A stretch of DNA of 64,000 nucleotides from MGIIb-Q1 sp964342465 (GCA_964342465.1 CAYFFQ010000004.1:1-64000); one strand, 5' to 3'; positions 53,843-63,311 are shown, counted from the stretch's first letter. Notes: generated by a model not told the origin, from the sequence alone. Numbers and translations are program-made.

Positions 53843-53924
53843 CAGTAGTCGCTGGCGCCTCTCTCTCTTCAACTCTTTTGACTCTGAAGGTACATTTTCT
53901 CTCCCAGTCAGGCAAATTGATACA

Positions 53925-54125
53925 TTCCCTAAGCAGACCCGTTTGATTTGGCTCTATCGTGATGGGCGAGTTCCATGTTGAGGCATTTTTCATTGATTCC
54001 TTAAGCAGACCAGTATGATTTGGCTCTATTGTTATGAGCAAACTCCATGTTGAGGGATATTTCATTGATTCCTTAAGCAGACCAGTATGATTTGGCTCTA
54101 TCGTGATGGGCCACCTCATTTCAAA
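53925..54125. repeat. 72-bp tandem repeat, about 2.7 copies
   Basis: The word aagcagac recurs at 53931, 54003 and 54075, exactly 72 bp apart, followed by gatttggctctat and gatgggc-like words. Copies two and three are nearly identical. The array lies 3' of the aminotransferase gene and 5' of ubiX. Confidence 0.92.
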
Positions 54126-54127
54126 CC

Positions 54128-55315
54128 TCAATTCAAGACTTTTTTGAGTGCTGCGTCAAGCATGGCCACCGCTGCCGCGAACTCATCAGGGTCTGAGCCC
54201 CAAGCCAGGCGTAGGAATCCTGAAAGTTGTGGTGAAAACATCTGGCATGGTATGGCGAGAACTCCGTATCGGGAACACACATTTTCTACGAACTCCTGCG
54301 AATCTATTCCAGTCGGAAGAGGGATGCAGCCGAAGATTCCAGTAGGTGGTGGTGTCCACTCAATGCCATTTCGGGTGAGCATCTCAAGCAGAATCGGGAG
54401 GTTCACCGCTCTTCTTCTTTCAATCTCCTCCAGCGGAGCATCGATATGCGGCCACGCCTTCTCAGCCAATCTGAGCGAAGGGGTCGCCAACATCCCCTGA
54501 ATGGTGTGTAGAGCCCTCGTTGCTGCTGCTGCGGTCTCGACGGAAGAGATTAACCAACCCACTCTCAATGGCCCCAAGCCATAACACTTGGTCAGAGAAT
54601 TAACGCTCACACAATGGTCGCCGTAAGTGTGCATGGGTCGGCGGTGATGCGTTCCCTCGGCGGAATCGAGATACACCTCATCAGAAATCAGAGGAACCCG
54701 ATGTTGACCACAGATGTCGGCCAACCATAACTGGTCGTCAGGTGTCATCATCCAGCCACTTGGATTCTGCATCGGGGTTGTGATGACCGCACAGACATCT
54801 TCGATAATGCCTGCAAGACTAGGCCTGTCAATCTCCCAAGGCCCGCAATCGTTTGCATTCTTTGGGCCGCGGTGGAAAGGAACAACCTCGTAGCCGAGAG
54901 TCCGAGGGAACTGGCTAACCGGCGCATACGACGGCATCTCCACAGCAACGCGTCTCGGTGCTTCCTTCTTTGCGGATGCGAGTAGTGCAATTAGTAAGGT
55001 CTGACTTACACCGTGGCCCCCCGTCACTCTACGAGGGTCAACTCCTTCCCTCTCAGCAATCAAGTCGCGAGGGTTGAGGGGTGGCTTGAAGGGGTCTGTC
55101 AGGTTTTCTGGAATCACACCATCCAGCAAACTCTCCCAATCCCAGTGAAAATGCATTCCAGATTGCGATAGGTCATGTTCAACTCCCGCTTGAAGCCGTG
55201 GGATGTACCATTCGAGATAGTCAATCGCCTCAACATTCCCAGAATACGCCGCACCCAGATTTGGTGAAAGTGGGTGGTCATCCATGGATGGGCGGTGGAG
55301 CGAGTCGTCAATCAA
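54128..55315 (-). CDS. PLP-dependent aminotransferase, class I/II
   Basis: This 395-residue fold-type I aminotransferase has the cofactor-binding Asn in TTPMQNPSGWMM, Asp-Glu-Val-Tyr in PLISDEVYLDSAE, and the Schiff-base Lys in VNSLTKCYGLGPLRVGW. The C-terminal domain carries a FLRLAWG segment with the substrate-binding Arg. It probably transaminates an aliphatic amino acid such as alanine or aspartate. The true substrate cannot be told. The start could be the internal ATG at 55285. It fits with the amino-acid importer and the 2-oxoacid dehydrogenase in this window. Confidence 0.88.
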   Translation of the reverse strand: MIDDSLHRPSMDDHPLSPNLGAAYSGNVEAIDYLEWYIPRLQAGVEHDLSQSGMHFHWDWESLLDGVIPENLTDPFKPPLNPRDLIAEREGVDPRRVTGGHGVSQTLLIALLASAKKEAPRRVAVEMPSYAPVSQFPRTLGYEVVPFHRGPKNANDCGPWEIDRPSLAGIIEDVCAVITTPMQNPSGWMMTPDDQLWLADICGQHRVPLISDEVYLDSAEGTHHRRPMHTYGDHCVSVNSLTKCYGLGPLRVGWLISSVETAAAATRALHTIQGMLATPSLRLAEKAWPHIDAPLEEIERRRAVNLPILLEMLTRNGIEWTPPPTGIFGCIPLPTGIDSQEFVENVCSRYGVLAIPCQMFSPQLSGFLRLAWGSDPDEFAAAVAMLDAALKKVLN

Positions 55316-55410
55316 CTTGGCGATTCAACGAGCGTTCCTTAGGCCTTGATACAGACAAAATTCGCAGGTGTGTCGCCAATCAACTCAGCGGTTCAACCCC
55401 ACTCTGAGGT
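55311..55410. repeat. 67-bp direct repeat, two diverged copies
   Basis: The word aatcaact followed by an nncggttcaac-like tail occurs at 55311 and 55378. The similarity is moderate. It lies at the start of the aminotransferase gene and downstream of the Bax-inhibitor gene, so the left copy may overlap the N-terminal codons. Confidence 0.45.
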
Positions 55411-55452
55411 GTAGATATGGTCTATTTCCGCGGCGCAGCATAGCCTGCGTCA

Positions 55453-56184
55453 TCATCTTGAGCGCAGTTTTGCCAGCAGTCTCAACAACTCGATGTATAG
55501 CCAGACGAGAGTTATCATCAACCCGAAAGCAGCATACCACTCCAAGTGCTTCGGAGCGCCTTGTTCAACTCCCCGCTCGATGAAATCGAAGTCCATCACA
55601 AAGGTCATGGCGGCTATTCCCACCACCAGCAACGAGAATCCGATTCCAACTATTCCATTGCTGTGAATGTACGGAATCTGATAGGGGGTGGCGATAGCCA
55701 TGATGAAGGAAACCATGTAAATCAAGAATATCGCGCCGATAGCTGCTGACAATCCTATTCTAAGATTATCAGTGACCTTGATGAGCCTCGCTCTATAGAT
55801 GAATAGCATCATCACAAACAATCCAATCGTCAGGGAGACCGCTTGGATGATGATGCCCGAGTATGCCGCTTCCATGATTCCTGAAAATGGCCCCAATACC
55901 ATGCCCTCGAAGGCAGCATAAATCGGGCCGATATACACGGCTCTCCTCTTATCCATGAACATCATCGAGATTGCTGCGATAAGAGAGCCGAAGATGCCGA
56001 GAAAGAAGAGGGTTGTTCCAAGGGCAGGGTTGCTCAAAATCGTCGTCCACGATAACACCGCAGTAACAATACATATCCCGAGAAGTACAGCGGTCTTATT
56101 GGCCACACCCTCAAGGGTCATTCTCTGCACACCGGTGCCAAAACCGAATGAATCGTTGTTCAGGAAGGGGTTGCCAGACCTCAT
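55453..56184 (-). CDS. Bax inhibitor-1/YccA family membrane protein
   Basis: This 243-residue protein has an N-terminal soluble stretch (MRSGNPFLNNDSFG) and seven hydrophobic helices. The family features are GPIYAAFEGMVLGPFSGIMEAAY, AIGAIFLIYMV and the C-terminal AFGLMITLVWLYIELLRLLAKL. BI-1 proteins act as pH-sensitive calcium leak channels. The longer N-terminus matches the YccA-like DUF4870-free archaeal and bacterial group. It lies just downstream of lipB on the same strand. Confidence 0.92.
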   Translation of the reverse strand: MRSGNPFLNNDSFGFGTGVQRMTLEGVANKTAVLLGICIVTAVLSWTTILSNPALGTTLFFLGIFGSLIAAISMMFMDKRRAVYIGPIYAAFEGMVLGPFSGIMEAAYSGIIIQAVSLTIGLFVMMLFIYRARLIKVTDNLRIGLSAAIGAIFLIYMVSFIMAIATPYQIPYIHSNGIVGIGFSLLVVGIAAMTFVMDFDFIERGVEQGAPKHLEWYAAFGLMITLVWLYIELLRLLAKLRSR

Positions 56185-56227
56185 CATGTTGAATGGTTGA
56201 TGATTCCTTTACTCAAACCTTTGCCCG

Positions 56228-56896
56228 TCAGAAGGGCCACAATTCGCCTTCGGTAGTTATGTGAATCTCACCCACCTCCCTATCCACCGCCCACTTTGCT
56301 GTCGCGAGGAGGAGTGCTTCGAGTGAAGAGCGAGTCAAGTTTGGGAAACCAATTCGTGCCAACGAGGTGGTAGTGCCGATTTCCAACCCACAGCAGGGAA
56401 GATTCTCGATGCGCCCTTCAGGTGTGTCATAATTCAGGGTGAAGCCGTGCCGTGAGGTCCATTTAAGGAAGTTTAGCCCGATGGATGCGACCTTTTTTCC
56501 ACCTACCCAAATGCCCTGCATGGCGTCATTTCGCACCCCCCGAATACCCAATGGTGAGAGTGTCATCGCCAACCAATCTTCGATGCTTGATGTAATGGTT
56601 GCAACGTTTGATTCGTTTGGAAGGTCCCACTTGAAAATCGGATATGCGACCATTTGCCCACTGCCGTGCCAGGTGATGCCCCCTCCTCTGTCAATGTCGG
56701 TCGTGGGATAACCGAATGGTACCTCTACCCCTCCCGCTCGTGCACGCGGCCCGACGGTCACCACCTCCGGGTGTTCTGTGAGGATGAGGAGGTCGGGTAT
56801 CTCGTCAGCGATTCTGAGTTGTTGTAGTCTTTTCATCTCCTTCGCCACTTTTGAATGTGGCTGAGTGTCTGTTATGATGACTTCAAACCGTCGCAT
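56228..56896 (-). CDS. lipB: octanoyl-[ACP]-protein N-octanoyltransferase
   Basis: This 222-residue enzyme attaches octanoyl groups to lipoyl domains, the first step of lipoate synthesis. The signature TDIDRGGGITWHGSGQMVAYPI is exact. KVASIGLNFLKWTSRHGFTLN and the catalytic Cys in NLPCCGLEIG follow. The frame opens at 56920, but the ATG at 56896 matches the family start and follows the lpdA stop by 4 bp. It is the last gene of the 2-oxoacid dehydrogenase operon. Confidence 0.94.
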   Translation of the reverse strand: MRRFEVIITDTQPHSKVAKEMKRLQQLRIADEIPDLLILTEHPEVVTVGPRARAGGVEVPFGYPTTDIDRGGGITWHGSGQMVAYPIFKWDLPNESNVATITSSIEDWLAMTLSPLGIRGVRNDAMQGIWVGGKKVASIGLNFLKWTSRHGFTLNYDTPEGRIENLPCCGLEIGTTTSLARIGFPNLTRSSLEALLLATAKWAVDREVGEIHITTEGELWPF

Positions 56897-56900
56897 CGGC

Positions 56901-58325
56901 TCACATCGAATGTATCGCATGGCCGAGGGTTTTGAGGACAGCTTCGTGGAATGATTCGCTCATCGTCGGATGAGCGTGGATGGTGGCGGCGATGTCCTCA
57001 AGCAGTGCACCCATCTCCAATGCGAGTGTGAAGGCACCGGAAAGTTCTGCTACATGGCTGCCGACAGCCTGAATCCCGAGAATGACATGGTCTGATTGGC
57101 GGGCGACAACGCGAACGAAGCCGCCGGTCTTCTCCGCTTCAAGAGTCAATGCGCGCCCATTGGCGGCGAGTGGGAACTTTCCGCATATCACCGATTCACC
57201 CGCCGCTTCAGCCTCATCAGGTGAGAGTCCGACACTGACTATTTCTGGTTCAGTGAATACGATTGCAGGGATTGCCACAGGGTCAAAGACTCGGTCATGT
57301 CCAGCGATTATCTCAGCCACCATCTCTCCTTGCGCGCTCGCCTTGTGGGCGAGAAGTGGTTCTCCAGTCAAGTCTCCGATGGCATAGATTCCGCGCATGT
57401 TGGTGCGACATTTGCAATCGACTTGCACAAATCGCTCACTCTCATCCAATTTCACCCCACTCGCTTCCACTCCCCACCCGAAAAGGTTGGCCTTACGCCC
57501 GACGGTCACGAGAACCTTGTCGAACAGTTCGTTGACTATCTCACCATGAGAGTTCGTCCAAGAGAGGTTGACTTTGCCATTTGATATTTCTGCTCCTTGA
57601 GCGAGGCAGTTGGTGTGAACCTTCACCTTGTTCTTTTTCAGCCACCTCTCAAGCGGCCTCCTCAATTCGCTATCAAAGAGGGAGACAATGTTGTCCAGCC
57701 CTTCAATGACCGTGATTTCGACCCCCAGTTTCCTCAAAGCACATCCCAGTTCAAGACCGATGTACCCACCGCCGACGATGGCCAATTTCTCCGGTAGTTC
57801 GTCAAGGTCTAATGCGCCGGTGGAAGACAGGATGTGCTTTTCATCAAATTTCATGAACGGGAGTTCTATTGGAGTCGAGCCAGTTGCGAGGATGACATTC
57901 TCGGCTGTGATGTGGGCAGTTTTTTCACCATCACCATTTGTCACCGAGCAACTCTTGCCATCAAGCATGGTCGCCCACCCCCTGACCAACCTCGCCGCGT
58001 TTCCTTTGAGGAGAGCCTCGACACCTTTGTTCAACTTATTGACGATACCCTCTTTCCAAGAAATTAATCCATCAATGTCTAGGGAGACCTCGCCGCTGAT
58101 AGAGATGCCCATGTGACCCTTTTGGTGGCCCTGCAACTGTTCGAATCTCTCAGCAGCATGAATAATCGCTTTGGAAGGGATACAACCGCGAATCAGACAA
58201 GTGCCGCCAGCGCGGTCTGCTTCAACGATAACGGTGTCCAATCCGAGTTGTGCTGCCCTGATGGCCGCCACATATCCACCCGGGCCTGCCCCGACGACGA
58301 GGACTTGGCAAGAAATCTGCTCCAT
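56901..58325 (-). CDS. lpdA: dihydrolipoamide dehydrogenase (E3)
   Basis: This 474-residue FAD enzyme reoxidises dihydrolipoamide using NAD. The FAD-binding VVGAGPGGYVAAIRAAQLG is at 11-29. The redox disulfide is Cys43/Cys48 in GGTCLIRGCIPSK. The NAD-binding site is IVGGGYIGLELG, and the C-terminal His-Glu dyad is in HAHPTMSE. It is part of the lipA - E1 - E2 - E3 - lipB operon, with 12 bp to the E2 stop. Confidence 0.96.
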   Translation of the reverse strand: MEQISCQVLVVGAGPGGYVAAIRAAQLGLDTVIVEADRAGGTCLIRGCIPSKAIIHAAERFEQLQGHQKGHMGISISGEVSLDIDGLISWKEGIVNKLNKGVEALLKGNAARLVRGWATMLDGKSCSVTNGDGEKTAHITAENVILATGSTPIELPFMKFDEKHILSSTGALDLDELPEKLAIVGGGYIGLELGCALRKLGVEITVIEGLDNIVSLFDSELRRPLERWLKKNKVKVHTNCLAQGAEISNGKVNLSWTNSHGEIVNELFDKVLVTVGRKANLFGWGVEASGVKLDESERFVQVDCKCRTNMRGIYAIGDLTGEPLLAHKASAQGEMVAEIIAGHDRVFDPVAIPAIVFTEPEIVSVGLSPDEAEAAGESVICGKFPLAANGRALTLEAEKTGGFVRVVARQSDHVILGIQAVGSHVAELSGAFTLALEMGALLEDIAATIHAHPTMSESFHEAVLKTLGHAIHSM

Positions 58326-58337
58326 GCTTTCATCACC

Positions 58338-59750
58338 TCAGAGAATCTGAATCGGGTGCTCCAGCAGATGCTTCAAGCCTTGCACGAGGGCTGCCCCGTC
58401 AGCTCCATCCACAACCCGATGGTCCCAAGAAGATGAGAGATTCATCATTCTCCGGATGGTTATCTTTCCATCCACCACAACCGGCCTCTCTATCGCTTTG
58501 TGGACCCCGAGAATACCGACTTCTGGGGTGTTGATGATAGGCGTCGCGCCCAATCCCCCGTCTCGTCCGAGTGAGGTGATGGTGAAGGTTGAACCAGTTA
58601 GGTCACTCAGGGTTGCAGTTCCATCTCTAGCAGCCCCCGCTACTCTGCGAAGTTCACCCCCCAACTCCCAGATGTTCTTCGCCTCACAATGCTTGATGAC
58701 TGGAACGTAGAGGCCGCGGTCTGTGGTGGTGGCGATTCCCAAATTGACTGCATTGTGTTGGGTGATGACCTCCTTCTCATCATCGTAATGTGCGTTGCAA
58801 CCGTGGTGGCCATTCCCGAATAGTTTGACCAACGCCCGCATGATGAATGGGAGGTAAGTCAGTTTTTCCTGACCGGGTGTACGATTGGCGTTCATCCACT
58901 GTCGAAGAGCCTCTAAATCAGTGACATCGACCTCCTCGAAGTATGAGAAGTGGGGGATTCTTGTGTACGATTTTGTCATCTGTTCGGCAATTTTTCTGCG
59001 CAGTCCGACCACTGGTATCTCTGTTGTGCCCGATGCTGGCGCTGAGACGGCAGACATCGGAATCCCACCTCCAACTGATGACAACCCCTCCTGATGGCTG
59101 TCGAGGTCTGCATGGGTGATTCTGCCGGCAGGGCCACTGCCGTTCACAGAACTTAGGTCAATGCCATCACCCCTCGCTCGCCTTCTGACCGCTGGAGAGG
59201 CGAGGGGTCGCCTGCCACTCGGTCTTACCGATGGCGCAGGTCTCGCCGGCGGAGTCGGCATCGCCTGCGCAGTTAAATCAGCCTCGGCTGGAGAAGATGC
59301 CGCCGCAGTCATCCCATCTTTGCTTGTAGCGGCTTCGCCCGCTGAGTCTGGCTCAGGCGGCGAAATCGCTTCCACCCTATCGGGTCGAGGTGACTCAGAT
59401 TTGACCGTAGGAGAGGCTTGCGCCGGTGGCGATGCAGATTGGCTCTTCGAGGCGGTTTCGGTTGCTGTCGTCGAATCCTCCTCCCGTTGGGCATTTCCGG
59501 CACCTTCCACTTCAAATTCGATACAGACGACTCCGACTGCGATGATTTCACCGGTTTTCCCGGCCGTCTTGAGGACCTTCCCTGTCACAGGGCTTGGTAT
59601 TGTCACGGTCGCTTTGTCGGTCATCACATCGATAAGCGGGTCATCTTCAGCGACTTCATCTCCGACTTCGACATGCCACTGCACGACCTCTCCTTCTACA
59701 ACTCCTTCTCCGATGTCTGGTAATCTGAATGCATATACTCCCATTTTCAC
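58338..59750 (-). CDS. dihydrolipoamide acyltransferase (E2) of a 2-oxoacid dehydrogenase complex
   Basis: This 470-residue E2 has an N-terminal lipoyl domain with the lipoylated Lys in VMTDKATVTI (Lys46). A long Ala/Ser/Glu/Pro-rich linker follows. The peripheral subunit-binding domain is ASPAVRRRARGDGIDLSSVNG, and the catalytic domain ends in SSWDHRVVDGADGA (catalytic His). The single lipoyl domain and MTDKATV resemble branched-chain E2. The start is a GTG that overlaps the E1-beta stop (GTGA). An ATG two codons later is possible. Confidence 0.94.
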   Translation of the reverse strand: MKMGVYAFRLPDIGEGVVEGEVVQWHVEVGDEVAEDDPLIDVMTDKATVTIPSPVTGKVLKTAGKTGEIIAVGVVCIEFEVEGAGNAQREEDSTTATETASKSQSASPPAQASPTVKSESPRPDRVEAISPPEPDSAGEAATSKDGMTAAASSPAEADLTAQAMPTPPARPAPSVRPSGRRPLASPAVRRRARGDGIDLSSVNGSGPAGRITHADLDSHQEGLSSVGGGIPMSAVSAPASGTTEIPVVGLRRKIAEQMTKSYTRIPHFSYFEEVDVTDLEALRQWMNANRTPGQEKLTYLPFIMRALVKLFGNGHHGCNAHYDDEKEVITQHNAVNLGIATTTDRGLYVPVIKHCEAKNIWELGGELRRVAGAARDGTATLSDLTGSTFTITSLGRDGGLGATPIINTPEVGILGVHKAIERPVVVDGKITIRRMMNLSSSWDHRVVDGADGAALVQGLKHLLEHPIQIL

Positions 59751-60757
59751 TCCTCCAGTGTCATTCTGATTGCATCAGCGATGCGCCTTGGACTCGGCAT
59801 GTAATCCCATTCCGTGCTGTGCGGGAACGGCGTGTCCCAACCAGTCACTCGAATTATTGGGTTTTCAAGATGGTAGAAGCATCTCTCTTGTATGCTGGCA
59901 GATATTTCAGCACCGAATCCGCTCGTCTTCGGCGCTTCGTGAACGATGACACAACGGCCGGTTTTCTTCACCGAATTGACCACCGTGTCTCTATCCCAAG
60001 GCAGCAATGTCTGCAAGTCTATGAGGTCACAGGAGACTCCCGAATCCTTGATTCCCTGTTCAGCGACATGCACCATCGCACCCCAAGAGATGACCGTGCA
60101 TGAATCACCCTCCATGACCACATTCGCTTGGCCGAGAGGGATTGAGAAATGCTCCTCGGGAACCTCGCCTGAGGGGTGTCCAGACCAAGTGGGGACATTG
60201 TGTGGGTCGCCGTAGAATGGGCCGCGGTAGCACCTCTTAGGCTCGAAGAATATGACTGGGTCATTACACTCTATAGAACTGATAAGCAGACCTTTGGCGT
60301 TGTACGGGTTAGAGCAGTAGACGACCTTCAACCCAGGTGTGTGGGTGAACTGTCCTTCCGGTGATTGGGAGTGGTGATGCCCTCCCTTGATACCCCCACC
60401 AGCAGGGGTTCTGACGGTGACTGGAGTAGAGAACTCACCACCACTTCTGTGGCGAAGTTTCGCCATCTCGTTGACGATTTGGTCGTAGGCAGGGAAGATG
60501 TAGTCGGCGAATTGGATCTCCATCACTGGGCGCAAACCGTTCAATCCCATTCCGAAGGCGATGGCGGCGATTCCGCCTTCAGCGAGCGGTGCGTCGAAGA
60601 CCCGCTTTTCGCCGTATTTCTTTTGCAGTCCATCTGAGACGCGGAAGACGCCGCCGAAGTAGCCGACATCCTCGCCGAAGATGACGACATTCGGGTCCTT
60701 CTCCAGCAGATTGTCCAAGGCGCTGTTGAGGGATTGAATCATGTTCATTTCAACCAT
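59747..60757 (-). CDS. 2-oxoacid dehydrogenase E1 component, beta subunit
   Basis: This 336-residue subunit forms the thiamine-diphosphate active site with E1-alpha. Characteristic segments are DPNVVIFGEDVGYFGGVFRV, EGGIAAIAFGMGLNGLRPVMEIQFADYI and HHHSQSPEGQFTHTPGLKVV. These are closer to branched-chain 2-oxoacid dehydrogenase than to pyruvate dehydrogenase. The frame opens at 60871 but would overlap E1-alpha. The ATG at 60757 lies 4 bp after the E1-alpha stop, behind a gggaagtgatgag sequence. Confidence 0.95.
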   Translation of the reverse strand: MVEMNMIQSLNSALDNLLEKDPNVVIFGEDVGYFGGVFRVSDGLQKKYGEKRVFDAPLAEGGIAAIAFGMGLNGLRPVMEIQFADYIFPAYDQIVNEMAKLRHRSGGEFSTPVTVRTPAGGGIKGGHHHSQSPEGQFTHTPGLKVVYCSNPYNAKGLLISSIECNDPVIFFEPKRCYRGPFYGDPHNVPTWSGHPSGEVPEEHFSIPLGQANVVMEGDSCTVISWGAMVHVAEQGIKDSGVSCDLIDLQTLLPWDRDTVVNSVKKTGRCVIVHEAPKTSGFGAEISASIQERCFYHLENPIIRVTGWDTPFPHSTEWDYMPSPRRIADAIRMTLEE

Positions 60758-60761
60758 CTCA

Positions 60762-62003
60762 TCACTTCCCCAATTCCTCTCTTTGCTCTTGGATGTGCCA
60801 CGGAATTTCTTCATACACTTCTGTGAAAATAGTACTTGCAGGCGGCCACGGGCCATTGGCGAGGTCGCCATGAGTAATTGCTTCCTTGTATGCTGCCGTG
60901 ACCTCGGAATCGAGGCGGGTCTCGAGATTCTTCTGGTCCTCCTCGGACCACTCTTCCAGTTTGATGAGATGGTTCTTCAACCTCTCGATGGGGTCGCCAC
61001 CCGGCCACTTCTTGTGGATTTCCGCCGGCCTGTATCTCGACGGGTCATCGCTGCTGCTGTGTGCCCCTGCTCGGTAGGTCAAGACTTCGATGTGGGTCGC
61101 CCCCATCCCCGCAGCAGCCCTCTCCCTCGCCCATTTCGTGACCGAATAGAGGGCGAGGAAATCATTCCCATCTACTCGGAATGATGGCAATCCGTATGGA
61201 ATACCTCTAGCGGCGAAATTTTCACCGCCGGTGGCGATGTTGCGGTGTGTGGAAATCGCCCACTGGTTGTTGACCACGCAGAGAATGACTGGTGCTTTGT
61301 AGACACCGGCGAAATTGACGGCGTAGTGGTAGTCTCCCTCTGAGGATGAGCCGTCTCCAATCCAAGTGATTGTCACTTGGTCATCCCCCTTATATGCACT
61401 GGCCATCGCCACCCCGACGGCTTGTGGGAACTGTGTTCCAACTGGGCTTGAAACCGAAATGTAATGGCCGTCGCGATAGGTGTAGTGAACCGGCATTTGT
61501 CGCCCTTTCACATTGTCCTCCACATTTCCTATGCAGTGGTTAATCATGCTTACCATGTCTCTTCCTCTGACGAACTGCGCCCCTGGTTGGCGGTAGGTGG
61601 GGAAGACCCAATCGTGCTGCTCGAGGGCCATCGTCTGGGCAATCGCAACCGCTTCTTCACCAAAAGAGCGCATGTAAAATGAGAGTTTGCCGGTCCGTTG
61701 CATCTTCATCATTCTCTCATCGAAGATTCTCAGGCGAGTCATGTGTTCCAAACCGATTTTTAGTTCCCTCGGGGAGAGGTTTGGATTCCATTCTCCTCCG
61801 GCGATTCCATCATCATCGAGAACCCGAACGAGTGTGGCTGCATGCGGCACTGTGTCATGATGGTCACAGGTGGCGGGGTCTGGGCGGGTTAGGTCGCTTG
61901 GAGTCCAAGGCCACGGCTCGAATCTCGGTTCATCGCCGGGACGACTGGGCGCAGTCGGTACTTGGTAGGGTGCGACTCCTCTGCCTGCCATGTCGTCGGT
62001 CAT
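60762..62003 (-). CDS. 2-oxoacid dehydrogenase E1 component, alpha subunit (branched-chain type)
   Basis: This 413-residue subunit binds thiamine diphosphate through GDGSSSEGDYHYAVNFAG ... NNQWAIST. The phosphorylation-loop region AHSSSDDPSRYR matches branched-chain enzymes (HSTSDDSxxYR), not pyruvate dehydrogenase, so the likely substrates are the 2-oxoacids of Val, Leu and Ile. The N-terminus has about 70 extra Pro-rich residues. The start at 62003 directly follows the lipA stop (1 nt gap) with ggag upstream. The frame itself extends to 62102. Confidence 0.93.
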   Translation of the reverse strand: MTDDMAGRGVAPYQVPTAPSRPGDEPRFEPWPWTPSDLTRPDPATCDHHDTVPHAATLVRVLDDDGIAGGEWNPNLSPRELKIGLEHMTRLRIFDERMMKMQRTGKLSFYMRSFGEEAVAIAQTMALEQHDWVFPTYRQPGAQFVRGRDMVSMINHCIGNVEDNVKGRQMPVHYTYRDGHYISVSSPVGTQFPQAVGVAMASAYKGDDQVTITWIGDGSSSEGDYHYAVNFAGVYKAPVILCVVNNQWAISTHRNIATGGENFAARGIPYGLPSFRVDGNDFLALYSVTKWARERAAAGMGATHIEVLTYRAGAHSSSDDPSRYRPAEIHKKWPGGDPIERLKNHLIKLEEWSEEDQKNLETRLDSEVTAAYKEAITHGDLANGPWPPASTIFTEVYEEIPWHIQEQREELGK

Positions 62004-62004
62004 G

Positions 62005-63099
62005 TCATCTCCTCTCACTGCTCCCACTATGATGATTTTCATACTGGTCCATCTGTGGATGGTCCGAATCCTCAGCGGTCTGCAGGTCACTTCCCTGCTC
62101 ACACCCCACTCCCCCTTCAGGTGGGGGGGTTCTCATCGAAAGGGCATCTCTCAGTAGTGTTCCGGCACGGAATGAAGAGCGAACCAGCGGTCCACTCGCC
62201 ACTCCTTTGAATCCTAGGTTCATGGCCACTTCATACCACTGTTCAAATTGTTCAGGTCTAACGAACCTTTCCACTTCAAGATGACGCCATGACGGTTGCA
62301 GGTATTGGCCTATTGTCAGCAGGTCAACACCAGCATCTCTCAGCCTCTCCATCGTAGTCACTACTTCGTCATCTCTCTCACCTATTCCAACCATCAATCC
62401 AGACTTGGTGAGGATGTCTGGGCGCAATATCTTCGCCTCGCGAAGGATGGCGATGGATTGGTCGAATGACGCCCTTGGGTCGCGTACTTTTCCATCGAGA
62501 CTCGGCACACACTCCACATTATGTGCGAATACGGATAACGGGCTGCTGTCAAGCAAGTGAGAAAGTGCTGACATGTCGCCACCCAAGTCTGAGCTGAGCA
62601 ACTCGAGTGTCACCTCAGGTGACCTGTCATGGACTGCCTGAACACATCGCCGGAAATGGTCGGCACCACCATCGCGGATGTCATCACGATTGACGACGGT
62701 GATGACCGCGTGCTCAATCTCCATCTGAGCAACCGCAATGGCGAGCGATTTCGGTTCGTCCTCACTCAGAGGGTGTGGTGACTTCGCCGTTCCGACAGCA
62801 CAGAATCTGCACGCTCTAGTACAGACATCGCCGCCGACCATGAAGGTCGCAGTTCCGCGCCCCCAGCAATCGTGTACATTTGGACAACGTGCTTCCTCAC
62901 ATACAGTGTGTAGTTTTCTCTCGCGCACTCTAGTGCGCGTATGGTTGAACTTGGCCAGTGCCTCACCGGTGGGTAGAGATGTTCGGAACCAGTCGGGCAA
63001 TCTCTTTCTCCCCTCTCTTCTCCTCTGTTCTGAGGAAATCGGTAGTTTAGACCCATTATTCCGACCCGGTTGAGTCCCACTTGCCTCGCCTCGGTGCAA
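62005..63099 (-). CDS. lipA: lipoyl synthase
   Basis: This radical-SAM enzyme of 364 residues at most inserts two sulfurs into octanoyl-E2. The auxiliary iron-sulfur cluster motif is VCEEARCPNVHDCW, and the radical-SAM CxxxCxxC is in DVCTRACRFCAVG. The tail ends in the normal RSSF/RAG segment plus a short extra stretch. There is no ATG at the front of the frame. The frame opens with a TTG at 63099, but a TTG at 63000, preceded by agaggggagaaag, would also give a family-like start (LPDWFRT). It is first in the lipoate/2-oxoacid dehydrogenase operon. Confidence 0.94.
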   Translation of the reverse strand: MHRGEASGTQPGRNNGSKLPISSEQRRREGRKRLPDWFRTSLPTGEALAKFNHTRTRVRERKLHTVCEEARCPNVHDCWGRGTATFMVGGDVCTRACRFCAVGTAKSPHPLSEDEPKSLAIAVAQMEIEHAVITVVNRDDIRDGGADHFRRCVQAVHDRSPEVTLELLSSDLGGDMSALSHLLDSSPLSVFAHNVECVPSLDGKVRDPRASFDQSIAILREAKILRPDILTKSGLMVGIGERDDEVVTTMERLRDAGVDLLTIGQYLQPSWRHLEVERFVRPEQFEQWYEVAMNLGFKGVASGPLVRSSFRAGTLLRDALSMRTPPPEGGVGCEQGSDLQTAEDSDHPQMDQYENHHSGSSERR

Positions 63100-63311
63100 A
63101 ACTCATACTCCCCCTTGCGGCGACCGAGTGGTCGGTTGAAGTTAATTGTTTGACTTGAGCAATCTAGCAAAGCACATCTGGATTCTGGGATGGACACCCC
63201 CTCCACCAGGTGCCTACCACCTATTCCCCGAGAAGCCTCACACAGACTGAAGGTGGACTTCACGACAGTCTCAAGAGCCGTGGACTCACCCACTCCAACG
63301 GAGCGAAGGGC

